Assembly: GCA_910585625.1 (NCBI GenBank)
Contig: CAJUFQ010000037.1
Coordinates: forward strand, 1 to 32,216
Origin: an uncultured Lachnospiraceae bacterium
GTDB lineage: Bacteria; Bacillota; Clostridia; Lachnospirales; Lachnospiraceae
Direction: 5' to 3'
DNA: 32,216 nucleotides
Below are positions 16,483 to 24,261 of the stretch, piece after piece. The notes beneath the pieces were generated by a model. The model did not search any database and was not told the origin of the DNA. It worked only from the letters and a program-made list of their open reading frames with translations. The translations under genes were made by a program, and so were the position numbers. The stretch's first letter is position 1; each line of letters starts with the position of its first letter.

Positions 16483-18183
16483 ATGAAAACATCTGCAGAT
16501 TTACGTGAATTACTGAACCGGATTGACCACAAAGGTTACCCGGCTTACAAAGATACCAGAGGAAGCTGGCAATTCGAAGGCTATGTCTTGTCTATCGACC
16601 ATGTACAAGGCGACCCCTTTGCTGCTCCTTCCAAAGTAAGCGTCCATGTCCCCGGGAAGCTGGCTAGTTTCCCGGCAGAACTTTTTGACCAAAAGCACAA
16701 AAGGATTGCCCTGCAGGATTATTTAATCCGCCAATTCTCCAGACAGGTACAAGCCTTTACCTTCAAAGCCAAAGGCTCTGGCAAGAGCGGGCTGCTCTCT
16801 GTAAGCCACTGCGGCCAGGAAATATTGGAGCGCACTGCTTGTGAGATTGACAAAAATGGCAGTGTCTGCGTTCGCATGGAAATAGGATTTCCTGCCAACG
16901 GCAGAACCATTAACGCCAGGGAATTATGCAAGATTCTCTTCGACTTCCTCCCCGGATGTGTGAAGAAATCTTTATATTACCGTGCCCTAGACGCAAAGTC
17001 TGTCCAGAAAAACAGAGAACTGGCCGAAGACCAGCAGTTTATCCGCGAAGAGCTTTCAAAGCTCAAACTGGCCGCTTTTGTGGCGAATAATTCCATCCTG
17101 CCCCGGGAATCCGGTGTTTCCGACCGCCCCATGAAAAATGCCGTCCCCTTCGCCTCCCCAAAATCCCTGGAAGTGACGCTTACGCTTCCATATCACGGAA
17201 CCTTAACTGGCATGGGCGTACCACAAGGCATCACACTAGTGGTAGGCGGCGGCTACCATGGTAAATCCACCTTACTCAAAGCATTAGAGCTTGGGGTATA
17301 TAACCATATTGCAGGCGACGGCAGGGAATATGTCATCACAGATAACACCGCCATGAAAATCCGCGCGGAGGATGGCAGGAGTATCAAACAGGTAGATATC
17401 TCCATGTTTATCAACAATCTCCCTAACCGCAAAGATACCACCCGCTTCTGTACCGAAGATGCCAGCGGCAGCACTTCTCAGGCGGCAAACGTCGTGGAAG
17501 CGATGGAAACCGGAGCCCAGCTGCTTTTGATTGACGAAGACACAAGCGCGACAAACTTCATGATCCGGGACGAACTGATGCAGAGAGTAGTAAACCGGGA
17601 ATCTGAACCAATCACGCCTTTCATTGACAGGGTGCGGGAACTTTTTGAAAATCGTAAAATTTCCACCATCCTGGTAGCAGGAAGCTCCGGCTCATATTTC
17701 CACAAAGCGGACTGCATCATCCAGATGGATCATTATCTGCCTAAAGACATCACGGAATTTGCCAAAAAAGAAGCTGACGCTTTTCCGCTCGCCGAAGAAC
17801 CAGTGTCCATCGCCAAAGAGCCGTCTTACCAGAGAGCCGTCAGAACGGATGGAGCTTTCCGTAAGAATGACCGTATCAAAATTAAGACTCAGGGCAAAGA
17901 TTCTGTCATCATCAACCGAGATACCATCGATCTGCGTTACGTGGAACAGCTCACGGACACAGAACAGCTCGGCACATTGGGGCAGTTGATGAAATATGCA
18001 CAGCTTCGGCTGTTTGACGGAAAGCGTACACTCGGAGAGTGTGCGGAAGAACTTTGGAAAATTTTAGATGCAAAGGGAATAGCAGCCATCTGCGAAGGCA
18101 GCTATGTTCCCGGCGGATTTGCAATGCCCAGGAAGCAGGAAATATACGCCTGCCTGAACCGCTACCGCCAGCTTAAAATGTAG
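16483..18183 (+). CDS. Predicted ABC-class P-loop ATPase (PF09818 type)
   Basis: About 566 aa, cytosolic, no membrane segments. The ATG at 16483 is preceded by TTGGAGGATTTT. A TTG at 16471 in the same frame overlaps that SD and is rejected as start. The N-terminal 240 residues include SWQFEGYVLSIDHVQGDPFAAPS, typical of the uncharacterised 'ATPase of the ABC class' family. Walker A GGGYHGKST is at 255-263, a signature-like SGSTSQAAN at about 328-336, and Walker B LLLIDEDTSA at 347-356. The C-terminal part (DSVIINRDTIDLRYVEQL) is also family-typical. Family function is unknown; members are soluble stand-alone proteins, not transport subunits. It is the only plus-strand gene of the window and ends at a bidirectional hairpin facing the biosynthetic operon. 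Confidence 0.92.
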   Translation: MKTSADLRELLNRIDHKGYPAYKDTRGSWQFEGYVLSIDHVQGDPFAAPSKVSVHVPGKLASFPAELFDQKHKRIALQDYLIRQFSRQVQAFTFKAKGSGKSGLLSVSHCGQEILERTACEIDKNGSVCVRMEIGFPANGRTINARELCKILFDFLPGCVKKSLYYRALDAKSVQKNRELAEDQQFIREELSKLKLAAFVANNSILPRESGVSDRPMKNAVPFASPKSLEVTLTLPYHGTLTGMGVPQGITLVVGGGYHGKSTLLKALELGVYNHIAGDGREYVITDNTAMKIRAEDGRSIKQVDISMFINNLPNRKDTTRFCTEDASGSTSQAANVVEAMETGAQLLLIDEDTSATNFMIRDELMQRVVNRESEPITPFIDRVRELFENRKISTILVAGSSGSYFHKADCIIQMDHYLPKDITEFAKKEADAFPLAEEPVSIAKEPSYQRAVRTDGAFRKNDRIKIKTQGKDSVIINRDTIDLRYVEQLTDTEQLGTLGQLMKYAQLRLFDGKRTLGECAEELWKILDAKGIAAICEGSYVPGGFAMPRKQEIYACLNRYRQLKM

Positions 18184-18199
18184 AATCTTCCTACAAGAC

Positions 18200-18243
18200 A
18201 GGAAGGATGACTCAATCAAATTATCTGATTAAGCATCCTTCCT
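18200..18243. terminator. Bidirectional hairpin between convergent genes
   Basis: AGGAAGGATG (18200-18209) pairs with CATCCTTCCT (18234-18243). An inner AATCA/TGATT pair is also present. It lies in the 93-nt gap between the ATPase stop and the stop of the last gene of the biosynthetic operon. No long T-run follows in either direction, so termination efficiency is uncertain. Confidence 0.6.
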
Positions 18244-18276
18244 GATTGATTTCACTACCCGCACCCCATCCTCATA

Positions 18277-19221
18277 TCACAAAAGCTGTAAAATACCAAC
18301 CAGCTGTTTCTCCAGCTTGGCCAATTCATGAAAATGTTTCCAATATATATTCCCTTCACTCTGGAGTCTATGAAAGATTCTTCCCAAAACTTCCAGCTGC
18401 TTTTGTACAATGTCCTCAATCTCCTGAGCAGCGTTCCTGCCAAGCAGACAGAAGCTATCTGCCAGCTCTTTCCAATATTGCTGCAGCATTTTCCTCTGCA
18501 CCAAAAAGCTGATATCATATAAAAATGAAAGTTTCCACCTCTCCACAGGCATATCCTTTAAGTAATTCCAGCAATTTTCCACTGCATGATATCCCTGCCC
18601 ATGTTCCGCGGATCCTACCATATTTTTTATGGCTGCGTCAAAAGAATTCTTGACAGCTCCTTCCCTGCGTATTTCATCCGAGCAGAAATCTACCCGCTCA
18701 AAGCTCCTCACATGGATGTTCCCTTCAGCTTCCGGCAAGCTGCCCACAAAAAGCCAGTCCTTTAATTCTTTCTTCGTGATTCGCCTCGCAGGAATACCCT
18801 CAGAATCCATGCAGTATAGGTTTCCATTATCCTGGAAAATAGTGATATAATGATCCATATTTGCATATAGGTGCGGCATCACCAGGTACTTGAGCCTTCC
18901 CATATCAAGTGGGCCTGCCAGACAGTGATAATTTCTGCTTTCTTTGACGATATATTTCGCTGCTTCATCACTTTCGCGGAATATTCGTTTTTTCTGGCGG
19001 TACCCCCACAATTCCGCTGCCCTGCCTAATCCCTTATTGGGGTCGCAATATGTTGTCAGCAGACGGCTGAAATCACTCTCCTGCCTATGACAGATTCCAA
19101 AAGGCACAGTGGTAGTTATCTCAAATATCTTTGAATCTATTCCTTCATCCTGCACGGTATTTATAAATGCATAAGAGCCGCAGCATACTTCATTCCCAAA
19201 AAAAGTATCTGTCCTTGTCAT
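18277..19221 (-). CDS. BtrH-like acyltransferase with intact Cys/His (operon gene 7)
   Basis: This 314-aa protein resembles BtrH-type proteins (BtrH_N-like, papain/C39-like fold). N-terminal EVCCGSYAFINTVQDEGIDS places the candidate nucleophile at Cys14 (or Cys13). VPFGI follows, then the second-half motif AGPLDMGRLKYLVMPHLY and ANMDHYITIF with candidate His124. YCMDSEGIPAR supplies Asp139 as possible third residue. In butirosin biosynthesis BtrH transfers an acyl chain from the carrier BtrI to an aminoglycoside, so here a role in moving the acyl group from the operon's carrier protein to an amine or other acceptor is inferred. The ATG overlaps the adenylating enzyme gene by 32 nt and has AAAAAGG upstream. 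The C-terminal 120 residues are helical and unassigned. A homologue lacking the catalytic residues is the first gene of the same operon. Confidence 0.75.
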   Translation of the reverse strand: MTRTDTFFGNEVCCGSYAFINTVQDEGIDSKIFEITTTVPFGICHRQESDFSRLLTTYCDPNKGLGRAAELWGYRQKKRIFRESDEAAKYIVKESRNYHCLAGPLDMGRLKYLVMPHLYANMDHYITIFQDNGNLYCMDSEGIPARRITKKELKDWLFVGSLPEAEGNIHVRSFERVDFCSDEIRREGAVKNSFDAAIKNMVGSAEHGQGYHAVENCWNYLKDMPVERWKLSFLYDISFLVQRKMLQQYWKELADSFCLLGRNAAQEIEDIVQKQLEVLGRIFHRLQSEGNIYWKHFHELAKLEKQLVGILQLL

Positions 19222-20785
19222 AAATCATCCTTTTTAACTTAATCTTATCTATTTTTTGATTACTATTCCTCGGTAATAAGCCTTGAGCGGCAAAAATCGT
19301 ATAATTATTCCGATAAATTGTATACTGTGATATCACTCTGACAATACTGTCCAGTACTTCCCGCGACTGGGCATAGACACAGACTCCGATTCTCTCTCCG
19401 CAAATTTCATCGGGAATCCCCACCACAGCGCATTCAACTACCCCTTCTATCTCCTGGACAATACGTTCTACTTCAAGCTCACTGATACGGTATCCTCTGG
19501 ATTTTATCAACCCATTGCGACGGCCACGGAAATACAGAAAACCTTCCTCATCTATCGACAGCAAATCCCCCGTGCGGTAAGCCTTCTGACCTGTGTTTGC
19601 ATTTATAACAAACCTATTTGTAATAGTTTTGCCGCTGTTAACAGTATTGGCAGGTGATTTTGTATTATTCCAGTATCCCTCCATCACATTCGGGCCTTCC
19701 ACCACAAGCTCCCCGATTCCGTCTGCATCCATCCCCTCAAGGGAAACTGTTATTCCGTCCAGAGGCAAGCCGCAGGAACCAGCCATGGTTTTATCTTCCC
19801 TTCCTTCGGGCATGACCGCTATCCGTTTGCACTCTGTGACGCCATACATCGGTATGACTTCCGTCTCCGGCAATGCCTTTTTAAGGCTCTTTATCAGGGA
19901 GACAGGTAAATATTCCCCTGTGAAGGTTATCTTCCTTAGGAAAGGAAGTTCTTCCGAATTTAGGTATCCCAGCTTCAGCAAGAGATTCACGACGGAAGGG
20001 ATAGTTGGAAATATCGTAATCTGCCAGTCCAGAAGCTGCCTGGGTATCATCTGAATGACTGCTGTCCCGGCAAGGAAAAGCGTGGTATTGCTCTGCAAAG
20101 ACAAAAAAACCTGATAAAGGCCATAGTCAAATTCCAAAGGAAGACTGCATAAGACCTTATCAGTTTCTTTATAATTAATCCTGGAATGTATGCCATTACA
20201 ACAGAAAATAACCTGATGCTGGCACGCCAGAACTCCTTTTCGAATCCCTTCCGTTCCTGATGTATACAAAATATATACTCCCGCAGACTCGGGGACAATG
20301 TCCCGCACATCTCCAGAATCATCCCATTCTGATTTTCCGCCGTTTTCCATATATGAATCTTTGGCATTCTCTGAGCTTGGTTCTTTGGCGTTCGTTGCAC
20401 CCGGACCTTTGGCACTCTCTAAATTTGATTTTTGGGTAATATTTGCGTCTGTTTGCTTAAAATTAGTTATATTTTGCAAATCTAAAAACATAGCAGCGGA
20501 ACAATCCTGCATAATATACTGACGCTCTGCTTCCTGGCACCCTTCCGGCACTAGGACAAAAATCATCCCTCCCGCAATACACGACAATATAGCTGTCACT
20601 GTCCTGCCGTCATTGTGATTTTCAATCATTACCCTGTCCCCGGAACAGATTCCCTGCTGCCGCATATACGCCAAGATCGCCATTGCCTGCTGGTGGAGCT
20701 GCAGATAACTGTATTCCCGCTCATTGTCTATCATGATTGCCTTTTCTTCCCCAAGATGCCCTTCCACCAGAATCGAATAAAGCAT
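19190..20785 (-). CDS. Stand-alone AMP-binding (adenylating) enzyme (operon gene 6)
   Basis: This 531-aa member of the ANL superfamily has core motifs: A3 LYTSGTEGIRKGVL (about 173-186), A5 MYGVTEC (313-319), A7 YRTGDLL (403-409), A8 GRRNGLIKSRGYRISELEVE (421-440) and the A10 catalytic lysine in NSNQKIDKIKL (Lys511). All key positions are present, so it should form an acyl-adenylate and most likely load the carrier protein encoded three genes upstream. It carries no fused carrier or condensation domain. Residues about 122-148 are an inserted low-complexity stretch of three 8-residue repeats (NAKEPSSE type). Start and the NadE-like stop share one base (TAATG); AAGG precedes the ATG. Substrate not predictable by eye; an amino acid or small carboxylic acid is expected. 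Confidence 0.9.
   Translation of the reverse strand: MLYSILVEGHLGEEKAIMIDNEREYSYLQLHQQAMAILAYMRQQGICSGDRVMIENHNDGRTVTAILSCIAGGMIFVLVPEGCQEAERQYIMQDCSAAMFLDLQNITNFKQTDANITQKSNLESAKGPGATNAKEPSSENAKDSYMENGGKSEWDDSGDVRDIVPESAGVYILYTSGTEGIRKGVLACQHQVIFCCNGIHSRINYKETDKVLCSLPLEFDYGLYQVFLSLQSNTTLFLAGTAVIQMIPRQLLDWQITIFPTIPSVVNLLLKLGYLNSEELPFLRKITFTGEYLPVSLIKSLKKALPETEVIPMYGVTECKRIAVMPEGREDKTMAGSCGLPLDGITVSLEGMDADGIGELVVEGPNVMEGYWNNTKSPANTVNSGKTITNRFVINANTGQKAYRTGDLLSIDEEGFLYFRGRRNGLIKSRGYRISELEVERIVQEIEGVVECAVVGIPDEICGERIGVCVYAQSREVLDSIVRVISQYTIYRNNYTIFAAQGLLPRNSNQKIDKIKLKRMIYDKDRYFFWE
20359..20430. repeat. Three 24-bp repeats inside the adenylating enzyme gene
   Basis: CTTTGGC recurs at 20359, 20383 and 20407, exactly 24 nt apart, with diverged remainder. 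It encodes three octapeptide units (SAKGPGAT, NAKEPSSE, NAKDSYME on the minus strand), forming a hydrophilic insertion before the A3 motif. Confidence 0.75.
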
Positions 20786-21660
20786 TATGATTCCTTCTCC
20801 AATTCAGCCAGAATATTCCTGGTCTTATATTTTGGAGCCTTATCGGCAATTATGTAAATGCCCTTCACAATGTCAGCATCCATTTCCATTTTCGAAGCCG
20901 TTTCCACCGCAGGCTGCCCAGCTTCATACAATTTCAATATCCCATCTACATTTTCTGCAGTAAGATTCCGCTTTATACTGTCTGCATATGTAATTTCCTG
21001 TTTTGTAAAATCCCGCGGGGAAAGGATTGGCCCCTGATTGATAATCCAATAGGCAAGGTCTTCCGCATCCGTCTGCCCTTCCCAAAAACCTGAGGAGGCC
21101 TCCTGGGAAATTACCTCCTGGCGAGTTCCCAATTCTTTAGCCAGCGCTATGACCTGCGTCCGGTATAAATGTGCCAACGGCTTAAAATTAGCCAGATTAT
21201 CACCAAAAGTCAGGAAAAATCCCAGCAGCTTTTCTGTCTTATTTGTTGTGCCTGCTATCAGGAATCCTTTATCCTGGTAACAGGATATGACGGCGGAACG
21301 TAATGAACATTTGGCTTTTGCCGGATCTAAAAGGGTATCTGAACGGAATACCCCCTCCGTCTCTGCTTCCTCCAATGCGCTTATCAGCGTTCTGTTCATA
21401 TCCTCCAGATGTATCTGTACTAATTCCACACTTAAATCTTCTGCCAGTTCCAATGCCTGACGCTTGAATTTATCTTCCATTTCTGACTGTAGGATCATGC
21501 ACAGCTTAATCCTTTCTTTACCCAGCGCCCTGTGGCACAATCTGGCTGTGACGTCTGAATCAAGCCCGCCGGACACCAGGATTACAACCGTTTCATCATC
21601 CTGTACATAGTTCGATATAAATGCCTCTATCTTATCTATTTCAGCTTTCATCAGCATCAT
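20785..21660 (-). CDS. NadE-like PP-loop ATP pyrophosphatase/amidating enzyme (operon gene 5)
   Basis: This 291-aa protein is homologous to ammonia-dependent NAD synthetase. The PP-loop SGGLDSD is at 30-36. GTTNKTEKLLGFFLTFGDNLANFKPLAHLYRTQV (in pieces, about 137-170) parallels the family's TGNK..E...G......GDG..D..P...L.KTQV. SSGFWEGQTDAEDL (189-202) parallels SAGLWPGQTDE. The family GDGxxD is GDNLAN here (153-158), a change in the substrate side of the site. It has no glutaminase domain, so ammonia or another amine would be the nucleophile. Embedded in a biosynthetic operon, it may amidate a pathway carboxylate rather than make NAD; that is inference. Possible ATGs at 21660, 21657 and 21651; the last gives the 11-nt overlap seen at other junctions. 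Confidence 0.82.
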   Translation of the reverse strand: MMLMKAEIDKIEAFISNYVQDDETVVILVSGGLDSDVTARLCHRALGKERIKLCMILQSEMEDKFKRQALELAEDLSVELVQIHLEDMNRTLISALEEAETEGVFRSDTLLDPAKAKCSLRSAVISCYQDKGFLIAGTTNKTEKLLGFFLTFGDNLANFKPLAHLYRTQVIALAKELGTRQEVISQEASSGFWEGQTDAEDLAYWIINQGPILSPRDFTKQEITYADSIKRNLTAENVDGILKLYEAGQPAVETASKMEMDADIVKGIYIIADKAPKYKTRNILAELEKES

Positions 21661-22813
21661 CCTTACCTCTTAATGTTTTCTTCATAATAAGTAGTTCTTC
21701 TTCCAGAACTTCTTCCTTTACTTCAAATTCCTTGGCTAACTGGCGATATTGAACCTCAACTTTCCCTAAATCAATCCCAGGCTCTTGGGTTTCTAAATGT
21801 TCCTTCCATTCCTGCTTACACTGACAGTCATAACTGCGCAAAGTATCGAGTTTTTCTGGTGAAGGATCCTGCCTATAGCAATCCAGCAGCTCAATTACAT
21901 CTTGCCCACATTTCCCACAGGTTGAGGGAGATGCAAAAATCTGTGACCTTGCTTCCCCAAAATAATCTTTGTACCAGGATATCTGAACCTTATCCAGCAT
22001 ATCCTGCGGAATCCCTTCCAAAACCGCTACCAGCGACCACAAAGAAATACAGTTATACCAGCCCTTTTGGTACATGACTTCCAGCAGCGTCCCATGCTTC
22101 ACATGGTATGGAAAAATCACTACGCTGTCCGCACCTTGGGCAAAGGCGCGCTTTACAGATGATATTGCTTCCAGGATTGAGGCCCTTTCGCTTAAGAACG
22201 GAATCCCCACTGCGATATTGGCTGTGACTTTTATCTCTGACTTATGAATCAAGGCGGCTGCATGTTCAAAATCTTCTGCACTTGTACCCTTATTAATACA
22301 GTTGCGCAGTATCCAGTTACTTCCTGACTCATATCCTATCTCTACATATTTCTCCGAGCCCGGCAAGATTTCCTGCAGGAAATGCAGTCCATTCTCATTC
22401 ACCGTATCTGCCCTTGTCTCGATGATAAAACGTTTTGTTTTCACATCTTTTAAGAGTTCTTTCAGGCGTCCGCGCATCTCATCAGGCACTTCACGCTCAT
22501 CCAACATGCTGCCGCTCGGGGTGAGCAGGAAATCCTCAAATTCCCAATACAGTTTTTTCACAATATGTTGCAGTTCCTTAAGTACCTTTTCCTGATATAG
22601 GGATTGGCTGGCTTTGCCATAATTGCACATCGTGCATCCGCCCTCGGCATCATGGATACATCCTTTTGTGAGAAACCATAAATCACAAAGCAAGCCTCCA
22701 TTCGCACGCTCAATCCGATAGTGCGTCCTCATGCTTTCCGGCATCTGCGGCCTATTGGCATAAATCTGCCTCGTTATCTTCTTTAAAACCTGATTGTCTT
22801 TCCTATCTGCCAT
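21641..22813 (-). CDS. Radical SAM enzyme, RaSEA/Elp3-like (operon gene 4)
   Basis: About 390 aa from MADRKDNQVLKK; the open frame extends 24 codons into the carrier gene but ATG 22813 overlaps the carrier stop by 11 nt as at other junctions. The iron-sulfur motif is C-x7-C-x2-C (TKGCIHDAEGGCTMCNYG, Cys 52, 60, 63). This spacing and the GCTMCNYG phrase resemble the archaeosine synthase radical SAM subunit (RaSEA, TIGR01210) and Elp3 rather than the CxxxCxxC class. Supporting core motifs are FIIETRADTV and KYVEIGYESGSNWILRNCINKG. Extra cysteines are found near the C terminus (STCGKCGQD, DCQCK), possibly a further metal site. Its reaction on a carrier-bound or free intermediate is unknown; C-N or C-C bond rearrangement is possible. 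Confidence 0.83.
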   Translation of the reverse strand: MADRKDNQVLKKITRQIYANRPQMPESMRTHYRIERANGGLLCDLWFLTKGCIHDAEGGCTMCNYGKASQSLYQEKVLKELQHIVKKLYWEFEDFLLTPSGSMLDEREVPDEMRGRLKELLKDVKTKRFIIETRADTVNENGLHFLQEILPGSEKYVEIGYESGSNWILRNCINKGTSAEDFEHAAALIHKSEIKVTANIAVGIPFLSERASILEAISSVKRAFAQGADSVVIFPYHVKHGTLLEVMYQKGWYNCISLWSLVAVLEGIPQDMLDKVQISWYKDYFGEARSQIFASPSTCGKCGQDVIELLDCYRQDPSPEKLDTLRSYDCQCKQEWKEHLETQEPGIDLGKVEVQYRQLAKEFEVKEEVLEEELLIMKKTLRGKDDADES

Positions 22814-23078
22814 CGCGTTCACCAATTTTTCGTTCGAGGAACTCACATAACGACTGCATACTGTAAAAAATATTCTGAAAATCATCCCTCATAGGATCGA
22901 ACCTTATATTCCAACGATCTTCTATTTCTATCTGCAGCACTACCAAATCAATAGAATCCATGCCTATGCCTTCCCGCAAAGCCATATCTTCTGTTAACTC
23001 TTTCGCAGCTTTCCTGCTGCTCTTGCGAAAAATATCTCCTATAATCTCTTTTAATGTTTCAAATAATTCATCTTTCAT
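22803..23078 (-). CDS. Acyl/peptidyl carrier protein (operon gene 3)
   Basis: This 91-aa protein has the four-helix carrier fold pattern and the phosphopantetheine site GMDSIDLV, with Ser42 as attachment residue. The first helix DELFETLKEIIGDIF and later QIEIEDRWNIRF are typical. Discrete carriers of this size work with stand-alone loading enzymes; here the adenylating enzyme, the PLP decarboxylase and the BtrH-like proteins are encoded in the same operon, matching the role of BtrI in butirosin biosynthesis. It overlaps the decarboxylase gene by 11 nt at its start (ATGAAAGATGA) and the radical SAM gene by 11 nt at its end. No phosphopantetheinyl transferase gene is in the window, so activation must come from elsewhere. 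Confidence 0.92.
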   Translation of the reverse strand: MKDELFETLKEIIGDIFRKSSRKAAKELTEDMALREGIGMDSIDLVVLQIEIEDRWNIRFDPMRDDFQNIFYSMQSLCEFLERKIGERDGR

Positions 23079-24261
23079 GATATGACCATCCTAAGTCCAG
23101 CATTTTCGGCTGATTATTATTCTTATTATATCTTAAAATGCCCGGCATTTCCATACCCAAGAAGAGATTTGACGCTTCCTGCAAATTATAAGCCCCCGCA
23201 TTATAAAACAATAGATAATCGCCTATTTCTATCGGACGATGCTTAAATTTCATGGAAAGGATATCTGAAGAAGAACAAAGCGAGCCACACACCATATACT
23301 CAGATTCGCCCTGTCGTTTTTCCTTCGTTATGCCGCCAATAAACGGAGCCCTCTGACCCACAACATTTCCATAATAGCGGATATGATGGCTTCCTCCTTG
23401 GACAAAGAGTATTTCTCTGTCCTCCCTCTGTTTTTTCTCAAATACTTTTGTAACATACCGTCCGGCATTTGCAGCGATAACACGCCCGCACTCATAAGTT
23501 ACCTGATATTGTTCCGACAGACTTCTGATAAACCCAAAAAGATAATCCGCAGCATTTTCATATTCCTCAATTTTATCAGTTTCAAACAATGGAAAACCCA
23601 ACCCGCCGCCTATTTGCAGTTCTTTCATTGGCACGCCCTTATTTTCGAAATAATCCAAAGCATCCGCCAACAGACGAAAATCCCGCTCCAGCTGATATCT
23701 AAACTGTCGCTGCGTCCCGGCATAATAGTGTATTCCTGAAATCTCCAAACTGGGATACTGACTCCTGTCAGATAAAATCTTCTCAATTTCATGGACATTC
23801 ATGCCAAACTGGTTGCCGCTGCTTAAGCGTAGAAGGACTTTCACCTTCGTATCCGCTAACTTTTGCAGCATGGCAAGCTGCCTGGAGGAATCTGTCACGA
23901 ACCGCCTGACTCCAACCTTTAATGCCCGTCTGACATCTTCCTCTGACTTCCAAACGCCGCTATAAGAAATCTTCCCTGCCGGGACATGGGTTTCCAGGCA
24001 GTATTCCAATTCTCCCCGGCTGCAGATTTCAAAACCCGCCGCTATATCTATCAGTGATTCCGCCAGAAAATAATTCGCCTTCACAGCATAACATAAACGC
24101 ACAGAACTACCAAGGCATCTTTGTATTTCAGCAGCATTTTCCCAGGCATCCCTCCCATTATAAATATATAATGGAACGGGAAACGTTTCCTCTATTTTTT
24201 TTATGTCCTGAAATATTATTTTATCATTATGTAAATTATGTTTATAAAAATTATACTTCAT
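23068..24261 (-). CDS. Fold-type III PLP decarboxylase, LysA/BtrK-like (operon gene 2)
   Basis: This 397-aa protein belongs to the alanine-racemase-fold decarboxylases (Orn/Lys/DAP type). PLP lysine is Lys61 (YAVKANYF). GIHYYAGTQ (176-184) replaces the usual HxHxGSQ. The glycine-rich phosphate loop is GGGLGFPL (218-225). ECGR (257-260) stands for EPGR. The catalytic Cys is Cys329 (VCGSLCSSSDIL), and the C-terminal NAGAY motif is at 354-358. These are the features of the subgroup that includes BtrK and PvsE, and BtrK decarboxylates an aminoacyl group on a carrier protein. Since its gene directly overlaps the carrier gene (11 nt), action on a carrier-bound amino acid is the best inference; free diaminopimelate as substrate is unlikely. 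SD AAGGAA precedes the ATG. Confidence 0.9.
   Translation of the reverse strand: MKYNFYKHNLHNDKIIFQDIKKIEETFPVPLYIYNGRDAWENAAEIQRCLGSSVRLCYAVKANYFLAESLIDIAAGFEICSRGELEYCLETHVPAGKISYSGVWKSEEDVRRALKVGVRRFVTDSSRQLAMLQKLADTKVKVLLRLSSGNQFGMNVHEIEKILSDRSQYPSLEISGIHYYAGTQRQFRYQLERDFRLLADALDYFENKGVPMKELQIGGGLGFPLFETDKIEEYENAADYLFGFIRSLSEQYQVTYECGRVIAANAGRYVTKVFEKKQREDREILFVQGGSHHIRYYGNVVGQRAPFIGGITKEKRQGESEYMVCGSLCSSSDILSMKFKHRPIEIGDYLLFYNAGAYNLQEASNLFLGMEMPGILRYNKNNNQPKMLDLGWSYHER

Noticed and set aside
20785..21660. Plain housekeeping NAD synthetase that happens to be in the operon
   Set aside because: The altered GDGxxD motif and the tight overlap with biosynthetic genes make recruitment likelier, though housekeeping function cannot be excluded without the rest of the genome.
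22814..22885. 24-codon N-terminal extension of the radical SAM enzyme into the carrier gene
   Set aside because: It is the shifted frame of the carrier C terminus; the ATG at 22813 gives the same 11-nt overlap as neighbouring junctions.
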